NCBI GenBank assembly: GCA_027484085.1
Contig: JAIXQF010000003.1
Location: 1 to 38,931 of the forward strand
Length of the DNA: 38,931 nt
DNA from: Actinomycetales bacterium
Lineage (GTDB): Bacteria; Actinomycetota; Actinomycetes; S36-B12; UBA5976
Reading direction: 5' to 3'
In this document: positions 25,485 through 33,528 of the stretch, one piece after another
Position numbering within the stretch: position 1 is the first letter of the stretch
Layout of the letters: each line of letters begins with the position of its first letter
Made by a program: the position numbers and the translations under genes
Notes under the pieces: model-generated
What the model saw: the letters and a program-made list of their open reading frames with translations, nothing else
The model's database searches: none
Told to the model about the DNA's origin: nothing

Positions 25485-25490
25485 TCTAAT

Positions 25491-26468
25491 TTAGATTTCT
25501 TTAAGAAAAAATTGAATATCTTCTCGTGACATCCATAAGTCGTTGGTGTTGGATTGATAAGCAACACCCTCTTCCATCAATGTCCCCTCTGGTAATTTAA
25601 ATCCCCATTCAGCCACAACGGGAGTAACCACGTATCGGTCTTTCATGAGATAAGTTCTACGACTATCATCAGCAGAAATCATTTCTTCATGCAGTTTTTC
25701 ACCTGGTCGCATTCCTATTTCGAAAAGTGGCGCATCCGCTGCAACCGCAGATGCAAGATCAACAATTCGCATGCTTGGAATTCTAGGTACGTACAACTCT
25801 CCCCCACGCATTATATCCAGTGATTCAATCACAAATTGAACTGCTTGTTCGAGGCTAATCCAGAATCTTGTCATTCTCAAGTCTGTAATCGGAAGCGCGT
25901 GACCAGCCTCGGCCAAAGATTTCCAATACGGGATGACTGAGCCACGACTTCCCATAACGTTTCCATACCTAACGACAGAAAATACTGTTCCATAACTGTA
26001 ACTATAGTTATTAGCCGCCACAAATAATTTATCCGCAGTCAATTTTGTCGCACCATACAGGTTAATGGGAGATGATGCCTTATCTGTTGAAAGAGCAACT
26101 ACCTTTTTGACGCCAGCTTCGATTGAAGCGTCAATCACATTTTGGCTCCCAAGCACATTAGTTTTGATGAACTCCATCGGATTGTATTCACCCGTGTCCA
26201 CCTGCTTTAACGCCGCTGCGTGAATCACGAAATCAACATTATGTAAGGCACGCCTTAGTCTGTCTGCATCTCGGATGTCTCCGATAAACCAACGTAGGCG
26301 CTCGTCCTCCCCAATTTCATTTCGCAGATTGTGTTGTTTAAGTTCATCACGAGAATAAATTGCCATTCTTCGGACCTTAGAACTCTTCAGCAAGTAATTA
26401 ATTAGCGCTTTACCTAAAGAACCAGTTCCTCCAGTAATCAAGACTGAAGCGTTGTCTAACTGAGACAT
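25491..26468 (-). CDS. pseB: UDP-N-acetylglucosamine 4,6-dehydratase (inverting)
   Basis: A 325-residue SDR that dehydrates UDP-GlcNAc at C-4/C-6 and inverts C-5, the first step of pseudaminate synthesis. It has GGTGSLGKAL (13-22), SRDELKQH (39-46), HAAALKQVD, and STDKASSPINLYGATK (127-142) with Asp129, Lys130 and Tyr138 in the spacing known for PseB/FlaA1. RYGNVMGSRGSVIP is also typical of this family. The GTG/ATG choice is clear: ATG at 26468 has GGGGGA about five bases before it. It is divergent from pseG over about 60 bases. Confidence 0.92.
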   Translation of the reverse strand: MSQLDNASVLITGGTGSLGKALINYLLKSSKVRRMAIYSRDELKQHNLRNEIGEDERLRWFIGDIRDADRLRRALHNVDFVIHAAALKQVDTGEYNPMEFIKTNVLGSQNVIDASIEAGVKKVVALSTDKASSPINLYGATKLTADKLFVAANNYSYSYGTVFSVVRYGNVMGSRGSVIPYWKSLAEAGHALPITDLRMTRFWISLEQAVQFVIESLDIMRGGELYVPRIPSMRIVDLASAVAADAPLFEIGMRPGEKLHEEMISADDSRRTYLMKDRYVVTPVVAEWGFKLPEGTLMEEGVAYQSNTNDLWMSREDIQFFLKEI

Positions 26469-26493
26469 AAATTCCCCCGGGGCGGTTCAAAGC

Positions 26494-26521
26494 TTGTGAA
26501 ATATCGAATACAGCATACCCT
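26494..26521 (+). promoter_or_regulatory. Promoter for pseG
   Basis: TTGTGA (26494-26499) and TACCCT (26516-26521) are 16 bases apart. The ATG of pseG at 26530 is eight bases past the -10, so the mRNA would have almost no leader. No ribosome site is seen. Confidence 0.4.
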
Positions 26522-26529
26522 TGTTTCCC

Positions 26530-27501
26530 ATGAGAATCATTTTTCGTGCAGACGCTTCACGGAAAATTGGTGCTGGTCATGTGATGAGGTCATCCGTCTT
26601 AGCCGAGGAAGCGATTCAAAGAGGCTATGAATGTATTTTCGTAGGAAGCGTCACTGGGCTTAGTTGGGTTTCAGGGCATATCAATGCACTTGGTTTTGCT
26701 CAAATAATTGAAGATGAAAATCTATTTGTACCTAAAATCGAATCAGATGTTCTGATCATCGATTCTTACTCAATTCCAATTTCTGACTCATTCATTGTCA
26801 AGAGTAATTGGAAGCTCGTATTGAGTATTTGTGACGAATCTACACCTAGGTATGAATCTGATATCGAGCTTAGGCCGGGACTAGCGAGAATCCTAGGGAG
26901 CGACAACGGTAAATTAGTGTTGTCTGGTCCAGAGTATATTTTGGTTCGTAAGGGTATCGAGAAGAATAGGGTAAGAACAAATACGACAGAAGCCCTCAAG
27001 GTACTGATCATGGGTGGGGGTTCAGATCCATTTGGATTCGTTCCTTCAATTACAAAATTTTTAAGTTCTTTACAATTGAAATTGGAAGTTCATTTATTTT
27101 CAAACACTGAAATCTCTGAGAAATCTACGATGACTTTGATTAATCATCAAGTTGGTTCCGAGCTAGATAGGGTTGCGGGTGAGGTTGACGTCGTGTTCTG
27201 TACAGCGAGCACCTCTAGTCTCGAGTTCATTGCTAGAGAAATTCCAACAGGTGTTGTATGTTCGATAGACAATCAAAACGACTATTACGCTCAGTTGGGG
27301 GAGCTCGGCTTCGCCGCACAACTTGGATATTTAGGTTTAGACGGAAAGTGGGTCTTCAATTTGCAAGAAATACGAGCACTTTTAGAAAACCGAGAGAGAC
27401 GAGATACCTTGGCGAAGGCAACTCACATGTTGATTGATTTACATGGGGCTGCTCGAGTCATAGATATCCTAGAGCTGATGTCAGTTTTAAGCAGCAATTA
27501 G
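26530..27501 (+). CDS. pseG: UDP-2,4-diacetamido-2,4,6-trideoxy-beta-L-altropyranose hydrolase
   Basis: A GT-B-like hydrolase of 323 residues from the ATG at 26530; it removes UDP to release the free hexose that PseI condenses. The N-terminus FRADASRKIGAGHVMRS carries the GxGHxxR pattern with His17, the position reported as the catalytic base in PseG. LIMGGGSDPFG and FCTASTSSLEFIAREIP represent the nucleotide-binding half. A TTG at 26521 could extend it by three residues, but the second Met begins at the conserved strand. It is divergent from pseB. Its TAG overlaps the stop of the convergent VOC gene in TTAG. Confidence 0.87.
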   Translation: MRIIFRADASRKIGAGHVMRSSVLAEEAIQRGYECIFVGSVTGLSWVSGHINALGFAQIIEDENLFVPKIESDVLIIDSYSIPISDSFIVKSNWKLVLSICDESTPRYESDIELRPGLARILGSDNGKLVLSGPEYILVRKGIEKNRVRTNTTEALKVLIMGGGSDPFGFVPSITKFLSSLQLKLEVHLFSNTEISEKSTMTLINHQVGSELDRVAGEVDVVFCTASTSSLEFIAREIPTGVVCSIDNQNDYYAQLGELGFAAQLGYLGLDGKWVFNLQEIRALLENRERRDTLAKATHMLIDLHGAARVIDILELMSVLSSN

Positions 27502-28142
27502 TTTAGAATAACAACACCTTTGGGGGTTGAGAGATAAACCGCAACTATTCCTGATTGATCTTCATTTTCTACTGGGTTAACCCATTCGATGCTAACGTCC
27601 GCTAGAGATTCGAAGATTTCTTCTCTAAACCAAGAATCTTCCAATTGGTTATCGTCTGCAATTACTATTTTTTCAATTTCAGCTTGCGGAGTCCCGTCTT
27701 GTGACGGATGATCAGTTGATAGCCACTGAATAAAGAATGGGAACTCACGAGAATCTGCGATTTCCTTGACGCCGATTTGCTTCCACTTTAAATCAGAACC
27801 GTTTGGGCGAGTGCGATGCCCTTCGATTGCTTCCCGGCCAAACTTGGTTTCAATTGGCGAAATATCCTTTGTGCTAAATACCCAGGTAAACCACCCGCCG
27901 CCCTCGTTAGCCTTCTTGGATACAGCCTTGCCCCAAGGGGTTTGTTCTGTGGCTGGGTGATCAAGTGGGCATACCACTTCGATGTACTGGCCATTTTTCA
28001 ATGAAGCAGTGAAATTTCGTGTACCAAATCGAGGGTGGATGCCACCATCTACGAAAGTGCTGCCCAAGCGGGAACCTAGGCGTTGTACCGTGTCAGCAAG
28101 TTGATCATGGGAAGTCACATAAGAAACATGGTCTAGACGCAT
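27498..28142 (-). CDS. VOC-superfamily (glyoxalase-like) protein
   Basis: A 214-residue protein that begins with MRLDHVSYVTS, the first metal-ligand strand of vicinal-oxygen-chelate domains, followed by GTRNFTASLKNGQYIEVVCP with a second ligand-type glutamate. The layout matches the glyoxalase-like domain group whose members are cytoplasmic and mostly uncharacterised. No substrate can be named. It follows holB on the same strand after 62 bases without a strong promoter and is on the edge of the pse module, so it may belong to the housekeeping part of the genome rather than to the glycan pathway. Confidence 0.7.
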   Translation of the reverse strand: MRLDHVSYVTSHDQLADTVQRLGSRLGSTFVDGGIHPRFGTRNFTASLKNGQYIEVVCPLDHPATEQTPWGKAVSKKANEGGGWFTWVFSTKDISPIETKFGREAIEGHRTRPNGSDLKWKQIGVKEIADSREFPFFIQWLSTDHPSQDGTPQAEIEKIVIADDNQLEDSWFREEIFESLADVSIEWVNPVENEDQSGIVAVYLSTPKGVVILN

Positions 28143-28204
28143 GGTGGAATTCTGCCGTATAGCAAGGGGTGCTCCTGACCACCCTCAAGGGCTGGTTTAG
28201 ATTT

Positions 28205-29362
28205 TTATTTACGCGCTAATTGGCACATCAGCGCTTCGCAGGCAACTAGCGGGGCGGCATTGTGCCCAAGGTTACTGCGGGCTTCCATTAGTGCGTTGAT
28301 CTTGAGGATAGTCGAATGCTCTGGGTGAAATGAAGCGTAGCTTTCAATTTCTTCACGCATATCCGTATTGATCATCGATTCTGTATTGCCGGATTGCACC
28401 ATCATCACATCACGGTAGAAGGTGGCGATATCAAGAAGTGCGCCATCGATGGAGTCGCGAACCATTCGGGTCGAGCGAGACTTCTGCTCCTTTTCAAGTT
28501 CTTTCACGGCTTTAGCTCCACCTGATGCCATGCCCCGACCCGTAGCCCCTTTGCCATAAGCCTCTTGGAGTTTTTCAATTTCTTTTTCATCGCGCTCATC
28601 TGATGATGAATAGGCTTCAGCGGTCGCAATATCTACAAGGGTTTGCGCTGCTTGAAATGCTCCCGCTAGGGAGCCTAATTGCATTGGTAATTGCATAATG
28701 AGCTTGCGATTACTGCGCACTGACTCATCGGTAGCCAAATACTTTGCACGCCCAATATGTCCTTGGCTTACTCGTGCTGCAAAGTCAGCCATTCCCGGTG
28801 CAATGTTGTCACGGTTGATTAAGACTTTAGTAACGGCCTCGAGAGATGGTGTGTGAAGTTGAAGGTGGCGGCAACGTGAGCGAATTGTTGGCAACACATC
28901 ATGAAGTGTGGGAGCGCAGAGCAACCAAACGGTTCTCGCTCCTGGTTCTTCGATAGCTTTAAGTAGAGCGTTAGCTGCTGATTCAGTAAGTCGATCCGCA
29001 TCTTCCATGACAACTACTCGCCAACCACCCATGGAAGGTGCCCAGGCAAAGCGAGTGAGAAGTTCCCGCACTTCTTCCACTTTGATTGATAAACCTTCGG
29101 TGCGAATTATTTCAACATCGGGATGTCCACTAGTTTTGGCTGCTTGGCAGTCCGAGCAGTTGCCACAGCCACTGTTAGTGCAGATCAGCGCTTGTGCAAA
29201 GGCGACTGCAGCTGAAGAGCGACCTGAACCTGGAGGACCCGTGAAGACCCAGGCATGCGTCATTTCCTGTGATTCTTCGCTTGTGCGAGAGGCGACAACA
29301 GCGCCTTCCAGTATCTCAATTATGTGTTCTTGACCTACAAGGTCATCAAATACTGAAGTCAT
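28205..29362 (-). CDS. holB: DNA polymerase III subunit delta'
   Basis: A 385-residue clamp-loader subunit. The N-terminal AAA+ domain shows QEHIIEIL (11-18), the Walker-like GPPGSGRSS (42-50), a zinc module with Cys61, Cys66, Cys69 and Cys72, VVVMEDADRLTESAANALLKAIEEP, and SRCRHL, the sensor-1/arginine-finger region. The length and the Lys/Glu-rich linker near 255-300 fit actinobacterial delta'. In actinobacteria it usually follows tmk directly; here a sugar-nucleotide dehydratase lies between them. Its ATG abuts that gene's TAG. Confidence 0.9.
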   Translation of the reverse strand: MTSVFDDLVGQEHIIEILEGAVVASRTSEESQEMTHAWVFTGPPGSGRSSAAVAFAQALICTNSGCGNCSDCQAAKTSGHPDVEIIRTEGLSIKVEEVRELLTRFAWAPSMGGWRVVVMEDADRLTESAANALLKAIEEPGARTVWLLCAPTLHDVLPTIRSRCRHLQLHTPSLEAVTKVLINRDNIAPGMADFAARVSQGHIGRAKYLATDESVRSNRKLIMQLPMQLGSLAGAFQAAQTLVDIATAEAYSSSDERDEKEIEKLQEAYGKGATGRGMASGGAKAVKELEKEQKSRSTRMVRDSIDGALLDIATFYRDVMMVQSGNTESMINTDMREEIESYASFHPEHSTILKINALMEARSNLGHNAAPLVACEALMCQLARK

Positions 29363-30361
29363 CTACTCTAGCTTCCATTTTCGTTCTGGAGTGTCACTAT
29401 CAAGTATTTCAAGGTCGAAATCAACCATTGCTTTAATCATTACTTGAAAGGTGGTTGTCGGTGCCCAACCCAAAGTTTTGTGGGCCTTCGTTGCATCACC
29501 TACGACAGAAATGACATCTGCAGGCCGAGAAAGTGATGGGTCTATCTGTAGGAAATTCTCCCATTCTAGGATATCAATACAAGCAAACGCTGTTCTAACA
29601 AATTCCCTCAGCGTGTGCGATCTTCCTGTAGCTAAGATGAAATCATCTGGGCTGCTGTGATTAAGTATCGAAATCATTCCATCTACATAATCAGGTGCCC
29701 ATCCCCAATCTCGGGAAATATCAAGATTTCCCAGCGTTATTGAATCAGCCTTACCTCGGGCGATTTTTGCGACACCACTTGTGATCTTTCGGGTTACAAA
29801 TTTTAAGTCTCGCAATGGTGACTCGTGGTTGAAAAGAATCCCAGTTGATGCAAATTGGCCAAAAGATTCACGGTAGTTCACTACCAGGTGGTGTGCCGCG
29901 ACTTTGCTGACTCCATATGGAGATCTTGGGTGAAGTAAGGTTTCTTCTGTTTGAGGGTAACTCTTTGGAAGTCCAAACATTTCACTACTTGAAGCATGAT
30001 AGAAACGAGTAGAATGCATTCTTAGCGCATTAAGCGCATTAAGCCAATTAAGCGTATAAAAAATATTGGTTTGAAGCGTAATTTCTGAGTCACTCCATGA
30101 ATTTGCTACCGAACTCTTTGCGCTGAGGTGGTAAATCTGTTCTGGCTGAGCTCTTTCGAGGAATTCAACCACTGTCTTTAGTACAGAAGAATCCAGTATT
30201 TCGACTTGAATACCTGGGTTGTAAAGCCGCAGAAAAGTCTTCTGCTCTTCATTTCTGACAATACCAATCACATGATGGCCAGCATTTGCGAGCTTTAATC
30301 CGAGAATCAGTCCGTCTTGGCCCGCAGCCCCGGTTATAACAATTCTTTTTGGGGTAGTCAT
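29363..30361 (-). CDS. gmd: GDP-mannose 4,6-dehydratase-like enzyme
   Basis: A 332-residue extended SDR. It has IVITGAAGQDG (7-17), SSSEMFG, SPYGVSK (YxxxK), FNHESP and FVTRKIT, and ISRDWGWAPDYVDGM, a set characteristic of GDP-mannose 4,6-dehydratase. The usual RRG after FNHESP is replaced by LRD, so the nucleotide-binding loop is somewhat divergent. It should form GDP-4-keto-6-deoxymannose, precursor of fucose, rhamnose or perosamine; the second enzyme is not in this window. It is placed exactly between tmk and holB: TAA-ATG on one side and TAG-ATG on the other, with no spare base. Its base composition looks more AT-rich than tmk upstream, closer to the glycan genes. Confidence 0.83.
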   Translation of the reverse strand: MTTPKRIVITGAAGQDGLILGLKLANAGHHVIGIVRNEEQKTFLRLYNPGIQVEILDSSVLKTVVEFLERAQPEQIYHLSAKSSVANSWSDSEITLQTNIFYTLNWLNALNALRMHSTRFYHASSSEMFGLPKSYPQTEETLLHPRSPYGVSKVAAHHLVVNYRESFGQFASTGILFNHESPLRDLKFVTRKITSGVAKIARGKADSITLGNLDISRDWGWAPDYVDGMISILNHSSPDDFILATGRSHTLREFVRTAFACIDILEWENFLQIDPSLSRPADVISVVGDATKAHKTLGWAPTTTFQVMIKAMVDFDLEILDSDTPERKWKLE

Positions 30362-32410
30362 TTACTTTCTAAAGCTTTTCTTCTTAACGTTTTCTACATT
30401 GCGCTTGAGTGAAGGCAATTTAGATACGCGAGCGATGATTTGTGTGTGAATCTCTTCGACTGATTGAGTGCCATCGACTGCGAAGTAACGCTCCGGATCC
30501 ATCATGGCAATTTGTAAGAACTCTTGACGGACTCGTTCGTGGAATTCAGTGGGTTCTGCTTCTAGGCGATCACGAGATTGAAGACGACCGAGTCCAACTT
30601 CTGCGGGGACATCGATAAGAATTGTGAGAGTTGGATACAAACTTTCTGTTGCCCAACGCGAGATTCGCGCAACTTCACTTGGATTAAGTACACGGCCTGC
30701 GCCTTGGTAGGCAGCAGATGAATCGAAGTAGCGATCAGAGATAACAACTTTTCCTTCTGCAAGTCCTGGACGAATAACAGAGAAGACATGGTGCGCACGG
30801 TCTGCTGCATAGAGAAGTGCTTCAGCACGTGGACTGATGACTCCTGTTTCATGGCCAAGAAGAATCTTACGTAAATCTTTTCCAAGTTCTGTTCCACCGG
30901 GTTCGCGAGAGAGAACAACGGTTTCACCTTCTTGTTCAAGCCACTTGGCAAGAAGCTGTGATTGTGTTGATTTGCCGGTTCCTTCTCCGCCTTCGAAAGC
31001 AATGAAGATTCCCTGTGTTGGGACTCCGGTGATTGCACCGAGTTCACCTTGAAGGGCTGAGAGGATGTCAGACCAGAGAGAAACGTTAGGACGATCCTTC
31101 ATCTGGTGATACGAAATGGAACCAATGAGAGCTGCGATAAGACCTGCAAGAAGCATGGTGATCTGTGCTCCGTTGTAGTCGAGTGCAACGTTCTGGAATT
31201 CGTAGTGGTGTTCACCGATTGTGGCGGCGATGATCGGTGCGATTGCAAGGACAGCAACCAAAGTAATGCGGATCAGTGATTGCACGAAGGCAAAGGTGCG
31301 CCCGCGGACATCATCGTGGACTTCCATTCCGAGCATGGTGAAGCCTGTAACCCAGGCGATTCCGCTGAAAGCTCCGAGGATTGCGACGATAACAACAGAG
31401 AGAACTAAGTTAGAGATCAGTGCAAGGAGTACGAGGAATACACCTGAGGTTGTAAGGGATGCACCGAATAAACGACGTCGCGAGAACTGAGCAAATATCT
31501 TGGGACCAAATGCAATACCGAATGCAAGACCGGTGAAGACAGAACCAAAGAGGACACCGTATGCGGCATCTCCACCACCGAGGTCTCCTACGAATGTGCG
31601 GGCAAGGCCGATAACCGCACCAGCTGCAGAGAATGCACCCACCATTCCGATGATGAGGCCGCGAATGATTTTAGATTCAGAGACGGTTTTCCAACCTTGG
31701 ATAAGTGATTGGCCAACGTTCTCATCTTTATTCGTTTTAGATGCTGCACCTTTTGGAATTTCCTTGAGACCGCGAATTGTCCATGCGGCGAAGAGGAACG
31801 AGAGTGCGTTGATATATAGAGCGATGTCTACAGAGTTGCTTGGGAGAAGTGGGCTGACTGCTGCGATTGCACCTGAAAGAAGTGTGAGGAGTGAGAAGAG
31901 AATTGCGGCAACGGGTGCTGTGCCATAGGCCGCAAGGAGTGAAACTTGGTTTGCGTTCTCTAACTCGTCGCGTGGAACAAGGTTGGGTACTGATGCTTCC
32001 TTTGCAGGTGACCAGAAGAGAGTGAGGCATTCGACCAAGATCATTGCGGTGTAGAGCCAGAAGTATGTGTGAACGATTGGGATAGAGATATAGAGAGCTG
32101 CGCGCATGATGTCAACTGAGACCATGAGGCGGCGGCGATCGAAGCGATCGGCGATTACACCTGCGATGGGGCCGAGAAAGACTGCGGGAAGAAGGCGAGC
32201 GATAAAGACACCTGCGATTGCGAAGTTTGCAGTTGCGTAAGAGCCGCCAGAAAGTTGTTGTGCGAGCGCCGTAGTTGCAAGAAGGCCGAGCCAATCACCA
32301 AGGGATGAGAAGAGCATCGAGTTCCAGAGCTTGCGAAAGGCTGGGATTGCCAAGACGCTGCGGCGCGCATCCGGTGCGGGAGCAGCGGGGGTTGGCAGGC
32401 TTGCGGGCAT
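30362..32410 (-). CDS. tmk: MFS transporter-like domain fused to thymidylate kinase
   Basis: A 682-residue fusion. Residues 1 to about 440 are hydrophobic, with about ten to twelve membrane segments and MFS-like loops (GVIADRFDRRRLM near 84-96; FSRRRLFGASL near 309-319). Residues from about 465 are a complete thymidylate kinase: FEGGEGTGKST (472-482, P-loop), REPGGTELG (502-510), SDRYFDSSAAYQG (558-570) with the DR motif, and a lid region after 600. It phosphorylates dTMP to dTDP; what the membrane half carries is unknown. This fusion is known in actinobacteria. The ATG at 32410 follows TAGACT by exactly six bases, so the mRNA is predicted leaderless. Confidence 0.92.
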   Translation of the reverse strand: MPASLPTPAAPAPDARRSVLAIPAFRKLWNSMLFSSLGDWLGLLATTALAQQLSGGSYATANFAIAGVFIARLLPAVFLGPIAGVIADRFDRRRLMVSVDIMRAALYISIPIVHTYFWLYTAMILVECLTLFWSPAKEASVPNLVPRDELENANQVSLLAAYGTAPVAAILFSLLTLLSGAIAAVSPLLPSNSVDIALYINALSFLFAAWTIRGLKEIPKGAASKTNKDENVGQSLIQGWKTVSESKIIRGLIIGMVGAFSAAGAVIGLARTFVGDLGGGDAAYGVLFGSVFTGLAFGIAFGPKIFAQFSRRRLFGASLTTSGVFLVLLALISNLVLSVVIVAILGAFSGIAWVTGFTMLGMEVHDDVRGRTFAFVQSLIRITLVAVLAIAPIIAATIGEHHYEFQNVALDYNGAQITMLLAGLIAALIGSISYHQMKDRPNVSLWSDILSALQGELGAITGVPTQGIFIAFEGGEGTGKSTQSQLLAKWLEQEGETVVLSREPGGTELGKDLRKILLGHETGVISPRAEALLYAADRAHHVFSVIRPGLAEGKVVISDRYFDSSAAYQGAGRVLNPSEVARISRWATESLYPTLTILIDVPAEVGLGRLQSRDRLEAEPTEFHERVRQEFLQIAMMDPERYFAVDGTQSVEEIHTQIIARVSKLPSLKRNVENVKKKSFRK

Positions 32411-32416
32411 GGGCCG

Positions 32417-32444
32417 AGTCTATCGGGCAGATTTTGTCGGTCCA
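32417..32444 (-). promoter_or_regulatory. Promoter of MFS-tmk, predicted leaderless
   Basis: On the - strand, TGGACC (32439-32444) and TAGACT (32417-32422) are 16 bases apart, and the ATG is six bases beyond the -10. A 15-base palindrome (32442-32456) overlaps the -35. Confidence 0.5.
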
Positions 32445-32463
32445 GGTGCAACCTGGGATTTTT
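32442..32463 (+). terminator. Inverted repeat with T-run; terminator-like or operator
   Basis: CCAGGT (32442-32447), a three-base loop GCA, and ACCTGG (32451-32456) form a perfect six-pair stem followed by GATTTTT. As a + strand RNA it resembles a short intrinsic terminator, but no + strand gene precedes it. Because it overlaps the tmk -35, an operator role is equally possible. Confidence 0.35.
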
Positions 32464-32756
32464 CATCTACTGCTATCGCTTCACACGCGTTTAATCCCAT
32501 GGTGGATTGTCACGCACGGAACCAGAGAGAGACATGTGAGCCTAATTGGTCGAAGTTTACTTTTGTGTTGCCAAATATACATCAAGTCGGGGCCACCTTG
32601 TTTAAGGGCTCATGTTCAGGAATATTCTCGTCGTATGAGTGCTGGCTCGATTTTTGGCTAACGAGACTATGTCGGTGGCATTAGAAAAGTTCGATAGTCA
32701 ATCAATCAAGAAGCTTCCGATATCATTTAGTCTAATCGGGAGAAAAAGGTGTGTCG

Positions 32757-33527
32757 ATGAAAGCAGTCATACTTGCTGGTGGTTTTGGCACGCGGATTTC
32801 CGAGGAAACTCATTTGAGGCCAAAACCTATGGTTGAAGTTGGTGGGATGCCAATTATTTGGCACATTATGAAGCATTACTCTCAACACGGAATAAATGAT
32901 TTTGTGATCTGTCTTGGGTACAAGGGCTACATGATTAAAGAATTCTTCTCAAACTATTCCTTGCACAGTTCCGATGTAACCCTCGACTTAGCATCCGGAA
33001 AAGCCTTGATTCATGCAAACAACTCCGAACCGTGGACGATAACACTCGTTGATACTGGGGATGACTCCCAGACGGGTAGAAGGTTGCAAAAAGTAACTAA
33101 CTATGTCGAAGGTGAGGATTTTTGCTTTACATATGGCGATGGTGTTTCAAATGTAGATCTTTCAAACTTGATAAATGTGCACCAAGTCTCAGGTAACATC
33201 GTAACGATGACTGCTATCAGGCCGCCAAGTCGCTACGGTGCTATCAAGTTGGAGAATGACAAGGTTGTTCATTTTTCCGAAAAACCAAAATCGGGTGAAG
33301 AGTATATAAATGGTGGTTTTTTTGTAGTCTCTCCATCCGCTTTGCACTATCTAACTTCTGATAATCAAAGTTGGGAAGCGGATGTTCTGCCGAAAATGGC
33401 GGAAGCAGGGGGCCTGGGCGCATTTAAACACGACGGTTTCTGGCAATCGATGGACACGTTAAGAGATAGAAATTTGTTGGAAGAGCTCTGGAGACAACCA
33501 AATCCGCCTTGGAAAACTTGGGACTAG
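32757..33527 (+). CDS. rfbF: Glucose-1-phosphate cytidylyltransferase
   Basis: A 256-residue nucleotidyltransferase from the ATG at 32757 that makes CDP-glucose from CTP and glucose-1-phosphate. It has AVILAGGFGTRISEETHLRP followed by KPMVEVGGMPIIWHIM, the signature of this enzyme rather than of the dTDP- or UDP-glucose enzymes, with a later FTYGDGVSNVD metal site and the C-terminal MDTLRD. The frame opens at GTG 32751, but AAAAGG stands seven bases before ATG 32757. First gene of a four-gene CDP-sugar operon, one base before rfbG. Confidence 0.93.
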   Translation: MKAVILAGGFGTRISEETHLRPKPMVEVGGMPIIWHIMKHYSQHGINDFVICLGYKGYMIKEFFSNYSLHSSDVTLDLASGKALIHANNSEPWTITLVDTGDDSQTGRRLQKVTNYVEGEDFCFTYGDGVSNVDLSNLINVHQVSGNIVTMTAIRPPSRYGAIKLENDKVVHFSEKPKSGEEYINGGFFVVSPSALHYLTSDNQSWEADVLPKMAEAGGLGAFKHDGFWQSMDTLRDRNLLEELWRQPNPPWKTWD

Positions 33528-33528
33528 T

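Larger units (their letters stand above)
32411..32756. other. 346-base intergenic region between tmk and rfbF
   Basis: Contains the tmk promoter and the inverted repeat above, and the ribosome site AAAAGG (32744-32749) that fixes the rfbF start at 32757. TATCAT (32721-32726) and TAGTCT (32728-32733) are possible -10 boxes for the CDP-sugar operon but lack a clear -35. The short + strand frames here (up to about 60 codons after an ATG near 32499) have no recognisable similarity and are not called. Confidence 0.5.

Noticed and set aside
31221-31928. Open frames on the + strand opposite MFS-tmk
   Set aside because: They are rich in Arg, Pro, Thr and Ser with no motif, and lie wholly inside a clearly coding, more GC-rich gene on the other strand.
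32275-32684. Two + strand frames across the tmk start and the following gap
   Set aside because: No domain, start site or composition supports them; they overlap the tmk promoter and N-terminus.
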